Source of the DNA: Artemisia argyi
Taxonomy: Eukaryota > Streptophyta > Magnoliopsida > Asterales > Asteraceae
Length of the DNA: 64,000 nt
Direction of reading: 5' to 3'
Assembly: GCA_030686995.1 (NCBI GenBank)
Contig: CM060709.1
Location: 268,999,057-269,063,056 of the forward strand
Shown here: piece after piece, positions 21,443-33,137 of the stretch
Layout of the letters: the number at the start of each line of letters is the position of its first letter
Numbering within the stretch: position 1 is the stretch's first letter
The notes under the pieces: generated by a model
What the model was told of the DNA's origin: nothing
Seen by the model: the letters and a program-made list of their open reading frames with translations, nothing else
Database searches by the model: none
Made by a program: the position numbers and the translations under genes

Positions 21443-23160
21443 CCCCCAGACTAAGGTACTGTCGTGTCCTCAAGCAATGGGATCAATTCACGCCCTACGA
21501 GATAAATAACTTTCATAACTCTTTTTACTAACATTGAAGAAGTAGTAAAATGTTCAAAAGAGAGTACAAAATCATTTATTCCTGAGAACGCTCCGTTTTT
21601 CAGCTTTTATTTCCTACACTACTATTTATGTACTTTTTACACTTATTGTGTGACTGGATGTTTGACTTTCATCATTTTTCAATAACGTTTAGGGTCACAG
21701 AGTAAGAAACACAGCTCAGAGAAAAGTGTCCATACGGATCGAATTCATCGTCCCTGATTTTTCACAAGTTCCCAAGCTAAGCGTAAAAACGAAATCATAG
21801 CCAAAAATGTCATTAGATGCTAACACTACTCAGAAATGCTAATTGTAAATCCTGCTCCCAAGTCTTATTGTATCTAGACTTTGTTAAAGAAATGATTGCT
21901 CATTTTTGTTCCGATAGTTTTAAAGTCTGATGGATTTAGGCGGATTCAAAAATCGTTTAGATTTTAACTGAAAAGGCTAATATGTTCACACCACATTTAT
22001 TATATTTTCATTTTTCATCATTTTTTTTGGTTTATTATATATAACTTGTACCTCAAACATACGGAGCTTCACGGTGAATCTCCCAGACCTAAGCGCCTTT
22101 CAGAACAAAGGATGCAAGGATCCTCTTGTTGAACGCAATTATTTTTGGTACTTATGACTTTATTACTTTTCCTCAAGCATACGGAGCTTCACGGTGAATC
22201 TCCGAGACCTAAGCGCCTTTCAGAACAAATGATGCAGCTATTTTTGGCTTTTATTACATATTGATGGTGTTATTTATGAATCTCATGTGGCATACAACAA
22301 AACGGGGAGTTCCAAGACCTAAACGCCTTTCAGAATAAAGGATCCAAGGCCCATTTAATGCTTATGCCATCACGTAAAGTGAGCGGAAATTTAGACAACT
22401 TTTGAAAACGCATAATTCTAATTATTTTATTTTTGGGTTTTCAATCTTACGGGAGCAAGGAACTACAAGTAACCGTTATGAGCTCTAAAGAAATCCAACT
22501 ATTCCACATTTAGCATCTAATCACACTAATGACTTTACTATCATTCCTCATTCTCCGCAAATTTAAAATCTCAAGTAATGAGATCCGCGGATGCTTAGCC
22601 TAAAAAGTTAAGGGAACAAGCTAGGGCTCAACACGCCCGGTCAAGTCAAAATTTCTATTTCTACTCTACCCAGTGGAAAGTCAGACAAAGTGTCAAAACT
22701 TATTATATTTTTGCAAAAAAATTCAAATTTTTTCAGCTTTTTGTACTTTTTGGTGAATTTTTTTCAATTTTTTGGATTTTTTCGAGAAAAACAGGGTTGC
22801 ATGAGTAAACAGCACATGAAAGCTGCAAGTCAAATCGAAGATAACCCCCCCCCCCCCCCCGGAGACTAAATTTAAACGTTGTCCTCAATGTTTCAAAGGT
22901 GAGGGTCATCCTACGTTGTATCTAAGGCCGTTTATTGATTATGCCAAAAGATAACGTTAATTAAGGATATCAGAATTCTTGAACCATGAAGTATGAGACT
23001 TGAGTGAGTAAGGACAAAATACGAGCACGAGAGCCTTCATGCTTCTGGAAAAATTACTTGTATAAACACAACAACAACCAAACAAAAGATGCAGAAGAGG
23101 TTGCCCCCTTCTCGTCACTTTATTAGAAAGAAAAGAGAAATCAGAAACATGGGTGAGAAC
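21443..23160 (-). other. 3' noncoding region of Athila-type element Y, part 1
   Basis: This lies between the polypurine tract and solo LTR S1. The motif near 22860-22895 (minus ACATTGAGGACAACGTTT, then a G run at 22844-22860) is typical of the stretch after integrase in Athila-type elements, as I remember them. It holds the 120-bp-spaced repeats at 22051-22348. I see no supportable gene and no env-like frame. Confidence 0.6.
22051..22348. repeat. Spaced direct repeats in the Y 3' noncoding region
   Basis: A block of about 60 bases (ATACGGAGCTTCACGGTGAA, then AGACCTAAGCGCCTTTCAGA) occurs at 22051 and again at 22171. A partial third copy lies near 22290-22348. The full copies are spaced 120 bp apart. 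Confidence 0.85.
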
Positions 23161-26100
23161 TGTAACACCCCAACCCGACAAGGGTCAAAATGTCACATTA
23201 TGGTGCCAAATCAGAACATACAAATGCAAGCGAAAGACTTATAAATATAACAATTACAAAGGTATTCTAAGGAAACAATTGAAATGCTAACTCTATACAG
23301 TATGTAATACAAATCCAAGCTAAATCCAATCCAAGTTTAATCAAGATGCAAATGGCTTCTAATCCTCAAGGTAGTCCACTAAGAGCTCCTATGCACTCTT
23401 CACCCAACCCAGCTTCCAACCTAAAACCTGCCGCAGGAAAAGAAATGCGGCTGAGCTTAAAAAGCCCAGTGAACAGATATATAACAAAACGGATAAACGG
23501 AACGTATAAAGTATAAGGAAAGAAATAATAAGCTCCTGCTAAAGTGAATGTCATCTGTCAAATGCATAAGAGATCAACGATCAACTGAACAAATATCATG
23601 AGTCAAATGAATGAAGCATCATAAAGATATCAAGTGGTAGCATAATCAGATAATAATCAGAATCATAGAGCACGTATCAACAAAGGCTTGTCTAACGAGA
23701 TACTCGAATAGACATACGAAACATAAGAAAGCCACGAGCCGACCTAACGAGATACTCGAATAGGTCTCAAATCACATAACCACATATTCGTCAATTCATA
23801 GGGTGTACATAGAGGGGCGACCTCTAAGTACCAGACGTGAAAGGGGTACAAGGCATGTACAGCCAGTCACAAAATCAAATCATATCATATCATATCAAAC
23901 ATACCTAGGATGCATCCATACGCCCCCCACAAACAAATCATATACAAAGTGGCCAAGAGATCTCATATCATATCATAATCAGACGGGGACGCCGGGGACT
24001 AATCACACCGCCCCAGATAGTGTCATGCCATTGGTGCCTCAATGACACACCCATGGTACCTCCATGAGTAGACTAAAAACTCGGGCATCAGAACATATCA
24101 GAACAAACAAAGCAAAGCTATCCATAACAAAATGCTCCCAGAGCATGACAGAACAGAATGCTCCCAGAGCATAATATAATAGAATCTCGTGATCACATAA
24201 TCATAATCAAAGTGGATAGCAAATCAGAATCAAATCAGAGGTATTATAGCAAGGCTCATATCAAATAGATCATATCAACGAATCATATCAAATGGATCAT
24301 ATCAATCATATCAAATGGGGAACATAGCAATGGCATAACTAAAGGGAATCTTAGCAGTGTCAAGGATCGAAAGAAAGTCATGAGAAGTCCCTACTGAAAA
24401 GGGATAGAATATATGTACCTTAGGCCGCAAATGAAACCATATCAGAAACACAAGGATCGAAAATTACTCCTTCTTCAGCGAATCTACACGAATTAATGAT
24501 CATCTTAATACTTATAAGCTCATTTTAATCAGGTTACTCATTTTAGGTTTCTTTCCATTTTTAGTAACTTTCCTTTTATAGCAGCTTTCCAAAAATAGTA
24601 ACTTTTCCGAAATAGTAATCTAATACTTTAAGGTGATAATAGCAATAAGTAATATTTAAAGATTAAAATGACAATTATAACAGTTTATGGTTAATTATGT
24701 TAATATTATAAGTTTAGGGTCTAAAACGTAATTTATCAAAATTAAATCTTAAAGTCAAATAAAATTATTTTAAAGTTTATTTTAATAAATTAATATTAAG
24801 ATAATAATTTTGGACCCCGTTATTATAATTTTATAAAACTTATTAACGTACCCACGACCTTAATATTTATGTCACGATGACCCAAGATTTTTATAAAATC
24901 ATGTAAGAATTGTTGTAACCCGACATCGGTTCACTTCATCCATACACACGACACACATAAAAAAAATTATTTAGTTCTAATTGTTTAACCCTTTTCGTGC
25001 ATGCAATACTGGCTTCTTTCATAAATGATGTTGCGATTTGTATTTCTAATATATATGTATATCATATTCATTCGTATTACATGCAACACCATATCTTTAA
25101 TTGTCAAACTACAAGCGTAGACCCATGCATATTCATTGTTTTCAGTATATAACTTTTTATCTGTTCTGGTTCACAAAACGTGTTCTAAAAAAATATTTTC
25201 ATTCGGCTATTGACTCATCTTCATGGTGATTTATGATTATGGTTATAATATTATTTGTATAATATCATACTAGCAGGTAGTTCAGGTTTACCTCGAAGCT
25301 AACTGAGTATATATAGGTCAAAACCGAATCCAAAAACACGAACACGCATACGAGTAAGACCTCGGCACAAGATTTCACCAGCCATGATCGAACCCACAAC
25401 TCGCACAGTTAACCGAACCCAACTCTTAACCATCGAACGAACCGAGACCCGATTAACACAACAGTTAGACGTACAAATCACGAATCAAAACTTTAGTCCC
25501 TCACTCAAACTGATCCCGAACAGCAATACGACTACAATCGCTAAGACTCGACCAGACACGATCATGACTAAAAGAGTCACGTACACATCAGCCAACCGTT
25601 GTACCAATCGCAAACCATAACCCATGAGTGAACGAACCTGAATCCGAGCAGAACCACCTCGAAACTTGAACAAAAGAAGACTTCTTAACCTAACGTAAGC
25701 AACTACTCGCATTAACCGAAACACAAACAAAATCTTAGAGCCAAGACTCGTATTGTGCAACCACCCATAGCCTTTCTTCTCATTCGATTCAGATCGCACA
25801 CTAGTGGTGCCGTATTTTAATGCTAGAGCAGTTTAGGTTTTCTTTTGTTTTCGATTTTGAGAGACATAAAAGAGTTATCAGAATGTCGTATGGTTTAGAA
25901 GAACGCGTGTGATGAGAGGAGGAAAAAAATATAGGAATGCCGCTTCTTGTATATAGTTTTAGGGTTTTAGTGTGAGAGAAAAAGTGGTACTCGAATAGAA
26001 GAAAATGAGAACAGAAGTGGCATATATCCTGGGAGGTTTGCCGAGTCAAAAGGAAGGCTTGGTGACCAATTCTTTTTCAAACTTTTCAAATAATTAACAC

Positions 26101-26367
26101 CTCTGCAGTGTAGATAAGTTGTGTACAAAATTTTAAAGACATTGGGCCCTTCTTGTGACATGCTTAACGTGTGATATGTGCAGCTAGTGACAAATGTGTG
26201 TTGATTTTTATATCATACTTTAAATTATAGATTCAAGTGTTGTAGATTTCAAGTATTTTATAGCTTCCCAAATTCACAAGGTTTATATACTTAGGTTAAA
26301 TTCTCAATCGTAGGAAAATTTCAAATTATACGGGAAATTTAGGAAAGACGAATTTTCAGGTTTTACA
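23161..26367 (-). mobile_element. S1: solo LTR of a Tekay-like family
   Basis: The sequence runs TGTAACACCCCAACCCGAC to TTCAGGTTTTACA, 3207 bp, flanked by AGAAC at 23156-23160 and 26368-26372. No internal region or partner LTR is present, so it is a solo LTR left by LTR-LTR recombination. S2 (38742-41565) is a relative in the opposite orientation: its right end reads GGGTTGGGGTGTTACA, the complement of the S1 left end. Frames inside (for example near 25384-25800) are not recognised and look incidental. Confidence 0.88.
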
Positions 26368-26429
26368 AGAACCCATGTGATTGCTAATGTTTTTGTTCAC
26401 CGAGTCACTAGCTTGACTCGATCCCCGAA
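26368..26429 (-). other. Y sequence between S1 and the integrase stop
   Basis: This short noncoding stretch follows the integrase frame on the minus strand. It begins with the AGAAC duplication of S1 and carries the Y 3' noncoding region across the S1 insertion. Confidence 0.55.
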
Positions 26430-27406
26430 TCATTGGTTCGTGGGGAAAGTTTGGAGATCCGGGACAACCATGGGTGGTATGTCCCCTCCAAAGTAGTGCT
26501 TCAACCAATGACCATTCACTTTAAATTTGGGACCATCGGGTTGAGATAACTCAACGGTTCCATAAGGAAACACTTTGGTGATAGTGAAAGGTCCAGACCA
26601 ATGGGTTTTAAGTTTGCCTGAGAAAATCTTCAATATTGAATTGAAAAGAAGGACTCGATCACCAACATTGAAAATGCGGTTCTTAATCTTTGAGTCATGA
26701 ATCTTCTTTTTCTTTTCTTTGTAGATCAAAGAATTCTCGTAAGCCTGATCACGAAGTTCATTTAATTCATTTGGTTGAACCTTACGGTGATCACCCGCTG
26801 TCTGGAGGTCGAAGTTGGCATGTTTCAATGCCCAGTAGGCTTTGTGCTCAATCTTGATCCGTAGATGACACGCCTTCCCATATACAAGCTTGTAAGGAGT
26901 GCAGCCGATGGGTGTTTTATAAGCTGTACAGAAGGCCCAGAGTGAAACATCAAGTTTATCCGACCAAGAGGCATGATTTTCACCTATTGTCCTCTACAAA
27001 ATCCTTTTGATACCATGGTTAGAAACCTCCACTTGTCCACTTTTTTGGGGGTGATAGGCGGTGGAAAGACGGTGAGTGACACCGTACTTCAGCATGACTT
27101 TTGCGAATTTATCATTGCAAAAGTGCGTACCACAATCACTAATGATGGCACGTGGAGTTCTGAACCTAGCAAAAAGAGATTTTAAAAATTTTTACAACAA
27201 CTTGGGCATCGTTGGTGGGTAGAGCTTTTGCTTCAACCCATTTGGATAGGTAATCAACAGCCACAAGTATATACTTGTTCCCTCGTGAAGACGGGAACAG
27301 CCCCATAAAGTCAACGCCCCAGATGTCAAATATTTCACAGACTTGGATGGCATTTTGTGGCATCTCATCCTTTTTAGAAATATTCTTGTGACGCTGACAA
27401 GCATCA
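26430..27406 (-). pseudogene. Y integrase, catalytic core and C-terminal domain
   Basis: This is Athila-type integrase read leftward from 27406. The core begins with Arg-His-Lys-Asn-Ile and Asp-Phe-Met-Gly (about 27310). It continues in broken frames near 27000-27165, where the His-Pro-Gln motif and Gly-Gln-Val-Glu are visible, so the third acidic residue is kept, unlike in Z. The C-terminal frame (26828-26430) has Gly-Asp-Arg-Val-Leu-Leu-Phe and Trp-Ser-Gly-Pro-Phe, the usual fold that binds DNA, and ends at a normal stop. The N-terminal zinc domain is 18 kb away at 45736-46010 because element O was inserted exactly in the Cys-Asp/Ala-Cys codons. Confidence 0.88.
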
Positions 27407-28833
27407 TGATATGTGGGAATTGCGTCCTCGCAACAAGTTTTACCTCTCAAGGTATCTTGAGAAGCTTAAAACCCCAACCAGGCAGTATACCTGATCGTTG
27501 TGGTATAGTATAGAAGTATCGAGGGATTGATCGTTCAACTCAGGAATAGTGTCGCTAGGATTAGAGAGCCTACTAAACTAGGTCTAGAGGTGAGGGATGA
27601 TTCTTTTTGTATTTTTTATATTTTATGAAAGCAAGTAAAATCTCAGGTTTTGAAGGAGTGGGCGGAATTAGTTGCAAGACAACTAACCCAATTAACTAAA
27701 GATGTAATCAAAATAAAATAAAAGAAATGAAAATTAACTAATTTACTAATATGGTGAAAACAATAATGAGAAAAGTTGTGTTTACTTAGATTTCATTACT
27801 CCCTAGATATTTTTTACCGGTTGATTAGCTTGTTACAATTGCATGGATGATGGGTTACATTCCTTAATACTAGTCGTAGGGCCGTGTACAATATTCCCTA
27901 ACTATATAAGATTCTACTTCACTCCTATGTCGAGCCGTTAGAAGCTCCTAACATGGGATCATTATAATTCTCTTATGCATTAAATAAAACCAAAAATCGT
28001 AGTACACCTCCGATCATGCTTCTTAAGACGTTCAAGCAAGTTACCAATGGAAGTCTGCCAGTTTTCTTAAGCCTAATATCGAATACAATCATCTGTAACA
28101 ATTATAAACAAACAATCAACCAATAATCAACATCTAGGTTTCACTACATCTAAGCAAACACAATAAAAGCCTGGCCTAGCATGTAAAAAGAAAGATAAAC
28201 ATAAGATAGAATCAAACAATACATAGACATATTGAATGATTATTGAACTACTTATCTTTATTAAAACATAAAAGAAACAAGGGTTTGAAACCCCTTCAAT
28301 ATGCAGGAAATTTGACCTAGGGTTTATGCACAACTTGTTCCACACTTTACAATGAAAAATTGGAAATATATATATAGACATAGCATCCTGACGGCGTCAT
28401 GTATTAGCCTCTGACGTTGTCAACTCGCCGCCAAGTTGAAATTCGTATTGCCTAGATCCACTTCTGACGCCGTCATGTAGAAATAAGCTCTGGGCCATCA
28501 CGTGTATTTGGACCCTGGTGGCCTTGGTGACGCCGTCAAGCCAAATAGCCTAAAAACATTCTGGATCGTCACGTGTATTTTCCACATCTACCTCTTTTGC
28601 CACTCTTGACACCGTCATGTGTAAAGCCTTGATGTCGCCAGGTATTATTCCCAGCAAGGATTTTGAGATTTTGTCGTTTTCTTCACTAACGTCCAAAATG
28701 CTTCCTTTTCCAGATTTCTCCACAAAAGTACCTAAAATGACAAAAGGAATGATTTAGGGCAATAATTGATCAAATAATCACGAAATTGGGCTTAAGTGAC
28801 CCCCCCAAAAGCGGTACACTTTTCGCCTCATCA
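27407..28833 (-). repeat. O 3' LTR
   Basis: This LTR is 1427 bp, beginning TGATATGTGGG (one base off the family TGATACGTGGG) and ending CGCCTCATCA. The motif array spans 28389-28640, with intact TGACGSCGTCA copies at 28389, 28465 and 28528 and several decayed ones. Confidence 0.92.
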
Positions 28834-31225
28834 AATACCTTTACACTTGAGATTTGCTTGTCCTCAAGCAAATGTGCTTTTATTCTAATCAAAATACAAG
28901 TTAGGGGTCATTTAACACAAATATAAAATTACTTACAACAAATAATCATTCCACTAAAAACCAAAAACAAGCACGGAGGTTATACACTAGCACCTGACAA
29001 ATAGTGTTTAAATACTCACATCTCTTGGGTGTAATAAAGTATATATCACAATATGGAAATGGAAAACATCTCTCACTACCTGTCATAGCAAATAGATAAT
29101 TATAGGCTTGGGAAAGGATCAAACCTCCACCACTTGGCGTAAGCACCTAGGATAAACTATTAAAGAGGTCTTTTGAAGGGTTATAACGTTAGGTGTAGGG
29201 GTATGGAAAACACGGTTTTGTTGGATAAAGGAAATATTTACTGGTGGTGAGTTAATCATCTTGGTTAATTACATGTATAATATGGCGTTGCTAAGCCAAG
29301 ACTCGACTCGACTTAAGCTAATAAATTGAAAATAACAAAAACATAAAACAAATATAGAATAAAATAGGATGGTAGTCCGTATGTTTTTCTCTTTTCTTTT
29401 TCTATTTTTTTTTTGCATACACTTTTACCCGACCATCCAAAATAATACATCATAGGGAATGTACATTTCCCTTACACTTGAACTTTTACATACTTTACAA
29501 TAAACTATTCTAATGACTCGAATCAAGATAATCAAAACACTTGGAGTACTTTTTAAGATTAACGCACATATGGGGGGTAATATATGATGTTCTTCCCCAT
29601 TACTCCATAACACTAGTACTTTACCCATGAGTCCCAATCGTCCCAAAACAATATGTACAAGATATGACTCGAGTTAGCAACCATGTAATTAATTAGATAA
29701 TTAACTAAGGGTTTAAACATGTAACAATAATGCACTAAAGATGAGTGCATACACGGAAGGCTAAGGCAATTTGGATGCACATTTGGGTGGGTTGTAACAA
29801 ATTCTTCCTTGAAGTAAAATGCTTAAAGTTAGAAACGAAAGGATAGGCTCGGAGGGGTGTACTAGGGGTATCGTGCACTAAAAATAAGTACAACGTAAAG
29901 GTGTGGGAGAAATTAATTGACTTTATTAGTCAAGTAATATGACTTAAATGGTCAAGTAATTATGATACGGGTTTAAACACAAGGATGATCCTAATGCCTC
30001 TTATCATGTAGTAAATCCTACTACACGAATGTAGTCTGACTAGCGGTCTCGAGATGCATCACTAACGCAAGTTCTAGAATCTAAATGCTACCGGTACACT
30101 CATAAGCACTAATAACAAATGTTTTTCCTATCAAATCTAAAGGCGAACCTCACATATTTGGGTGGAAAATTTTTATACAACTCCTATCCATGAGACGCTT
30201 GTTAAGGCTAAAGTTTCACTCCTAAATGTTGTAAAAAATTTTAAATTTGGCGCTAAAATTACACTAACAAGTATTTCTCTTAGTTTTATTACACACCTAC
30301 CATTAAACAAACAAACTCAAGTGCAGTTGTATCCTATAAGGTATCATCATTTACCCTCCCCTTACACTTAGGATGAACATTGTCCCCAATGTTCAATTAA
30401 AGAATGTAAAAGTAAAATAGGTAAAAGAATGAAAACAAATACTCCCCTGATTCATTCGGTGTGGATAGTGTGTCAACAAGGTTAGATCTTCCTCCAAGAA
30501 AATGAACGTTGAAAGCTTCCCTTAGAAATATAAATCATCTTCTTGTCATATATAACCTGTTAAACCTGAGAAAACAATCAAGGCAACCTCGCGTAAAATC
30601 GGCGGCAATCTGTATATACTAACAAATCCTAGAAAGCAATTTAAGATATAATGCTTGTGGAATGAATGTTTGCAGATTTCCTGGAGTTTACAAAACTAAA
30701 GAATCAACAAAAACTTTAAGACTCCGGTATAAACAAAACTCGCAAAATTTTTCAGAATTTTGGCACATGGCGCCGTCAGGTTGTAACTCCTGACGCCGTC
30801 AGAATGTTCCTGGAAAATTTCTGGAAAAACTCATGCCTTATTTCCTGAAAAATCCTGCAAAACATCATTATGACTCGATACAAGCATTTGACTCTAACAA
30901 ATACTGATATACATGTTCATTTACTACTGTGGCGAATCAAGATCATTTTTGAACTTATAAACAAGTTTGGATCTCCCTTACACTTAGCTTTTGCAAAATA
31001 CCTTTATATGAAGTTAAGACGAAGTTAAACAACAAAATAAAGCATTTTCTCAATTTAGTTTGAAACATGATTTACCAACAACAAAAATAAAACATGCATA
31101 CGGAAACAAATAAAATCAAACAAATAAAAATCACACAAATAAAAACACACAAAACATGGGTTGCCTCCCAAGAAGCGCTTTTCTTTATTTACGAGTCTTG
31201 TAGCTAGACTCAAGGTCATGGGCTA
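28834..31225 (-). other. O long 3' noncoding block
   Basis: This is the homologue of 4383-6835, about 2.4 kb without a supportable gene. Polypurine-like motifs lie at 28838, 29467, 30355 and 30973. The first adjoins the LTR and is the likely true tract. TGACGCCGTCA and a GGCGCCGTCA variant lie near 30769-30801. ORFs at 29425-29646 and similar positions in the other copies (4994, 33788) share sequence only because the DNA is repeated. They carry no recognised domain. Confidence 0.72.
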
Positions 31226-31707
31226 TCACGTGACCTCGTCATTGGTCTCATTCTCTAGGTCATCTTCAATCTTAGTTTTGTATTCCGGACCTAGATGCAA
31301 ACATTCCTTGTAGAAACCGAGTATTCTACTCATGACATAATCTACTCCTTTACGTCTATCCTCATCATTCCTATAGTAAACCGCTTGCTTGTGTTCCGTT
31401 TCAAGGTTTGATAGAAGATGGTATTGTTCAATCTTATAGGGCATTTGGTAAGCAATTTCATCGTTCTCATCCTTCGACAAACGGTTTTCTGAATACTACT
31501 TGACTTAGGCAACCATCTATTACCGGACGAATATCCTCTACAATCACAATGTCGATAATATAAGTGAAGTTTCCTACAAAGACATGTAACCCTTTCACTC
31601 TTCCTACAAAGTTGCTCATCCAATTCGTGTTGGGCATCATCCTATATTCAAGTTGCTTCTTCATTACCCAATTATAATAAGTCCTAGTCATAATATTTAT
31701 AGGAGAC
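31226..31707 (-). pseudogene. O gag-protease ORF, C-terminal part
   Basis: This continues the O gag beyond element I. From 31707 leftward: Ser-Pro-Ile-Asn-Ile-Met-Thr-Arg, Tyr-Tyr-Asn-Trp, Val-Gly-Asn-Phe-Thr-Tyr and Val-Phe-Arg-Lys-Pro-Phe, as in E1. A deletion of roughly 45 bases after Lys-Pro-Phe-Val-Glu (near 31475) removes the Tyr-Asp-Pro-Thr-Leu-Gly segment and shifts the frame. The final tail (31480-31226) is open and ends at the same stop as E1, without E1's premature TAA. Confidence 0.82.
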
Positions 31708-33137
31708 TGATACGTGGGAATTGCGCCCTCGCAATAGGTTTTACCTCTCAAGGGATCTCAAGAAGCTTACAACCCCCACCAGGCAGTGTACCTGATCGTT
31801 GTAGTATAGTATAGTAACAAGTACCGGGGGATTGATTGTTCAACTCAGGAATAGTGTCGCTAGGATTAGAAAGCCTACTAAACTAGGTCTAGAGGTGAGG
31901 GATGATTCTTTTTGTATTTTTATATTTTTATGAAAGCAATTAAAATCTCGGTTTTTGAAGGAGTGGGTGGAATTAGTTGCCAGCCAACTAACCCAAATAA
32001 TGACATAAAATAAAATAAATGAAAATAAAACTAATTATACTAATGTGGTGGAAACAATAATGAGGAAAGTTGTGTTTATTTAGATTTCATTACTCCCTAG
32101 ATATCTTTTACAAGTTGATTAGCTTGTTACAATTGCATGGATGACGGGTCATATTCCTTAATACTAATCGTAGGGCTGTGTACAATATTCCCTAACACTA
32201 TAAGATCCTACTACACTCCTATGTCGAGCCTTTAGAAGCTCCTAACATGGGATCATTAGAATTCTCTTACGCATTAAATACAAGCAAAAATCGTAGTACA
32301 CCTCCGATCATGTTTCTTAAGATGTTCAAGCAAGTTACCAATGGAAGTCTGCCAGTTTTCTTAAGCCTAACATCGAATACAATCATCCGTAACAATTATA
32401 AACAAACAATCAACCCATAATCAACATCTAGGTTTCACTACATCTAAGCAAACACAATAGAGATCTAGCCTAGCATGTTAAAGAGAAGACAAGCGTAAGA
32501 TATAATCTCATAACACATAGACATATTGAATGATTTGAATGAATACTTATCTTCAATTGAACATGGAAGAATCAAGGGGTTGAAACCCTTGAAAAGTTTA
32601 TAAAATTCGGCATAGGGTTTTTTCCCTCAAAGTTGCACACTAATGAATGAAAATTGGAAAACTATATATAGACATTAAATCTTGACGGAGTCACGTATTA
32701 GCTCATGACGCCGTCAACTCGCCGCCATGATAAAGTTGTATTGCCTCAATCCATTTGTGACGCCGTCATGTGGAAAAATTCTCTGGGCCGTCACTAGTAA
32801 TTGGACCCTGACAGCCTTGGTGATGCCGTCAGGCCATAAGCTTGCAAACTTTCTGGGCCGTCATGTTATAAGTCCCATATCTACCTCTTTTTTAACTCTT
32901 GATGCCGTCATGTGTAGATCCTTGACGCCGTTAGGTACTGTTCCAGCAAGGAAATTTGAGACTTTGCCGTTTTCTTCACTTTTATGCTCCAAAACGTCCA
33001 AAATGCTTCCTTTTCTAGATTTCTCTCCAAAAGTACCTAAAATGACGAAAGGAACAATTTATGGCAATATTTGATCAAATAATCTCGAATTCGGGCTTAA
33101 ATGACCCCTTAAAAGCGATACACTTTTTGCCTCATCA
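31708..33137 (-). repeat. I 3' LTR
   Basis: This LTR is 1430 bp, TGATACGTGGG to TGCCTCATCA. The promoter array covers 32683-32933. The partner LTR with S2 removed is 1446 bp (38092-38741 plus 41571-42366). Confidence 0.92.

Noticed and set aside
21443..23160. Env-like gene between Athila integrase and the 3' LTR
   Set aside because: Some Athila elements have an env-like frame here, but no long frame, signal peptide or membrane segment is visible in this copy.
23803..26161. Several ORFs of 60-104 codons in S1
   Set aside because: They lie inside a solo LTR, overlap on opposite strands and carry no recognised motif.
29425..29646. Small minus ORF repeated at 4994-5260 and 33788-34000
   Set aside because: It recurs only because the noncoding block recurs. 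The copies differ by frameshifts, start positions vary, and no domain is seen, so conservation of a protein is not supported.
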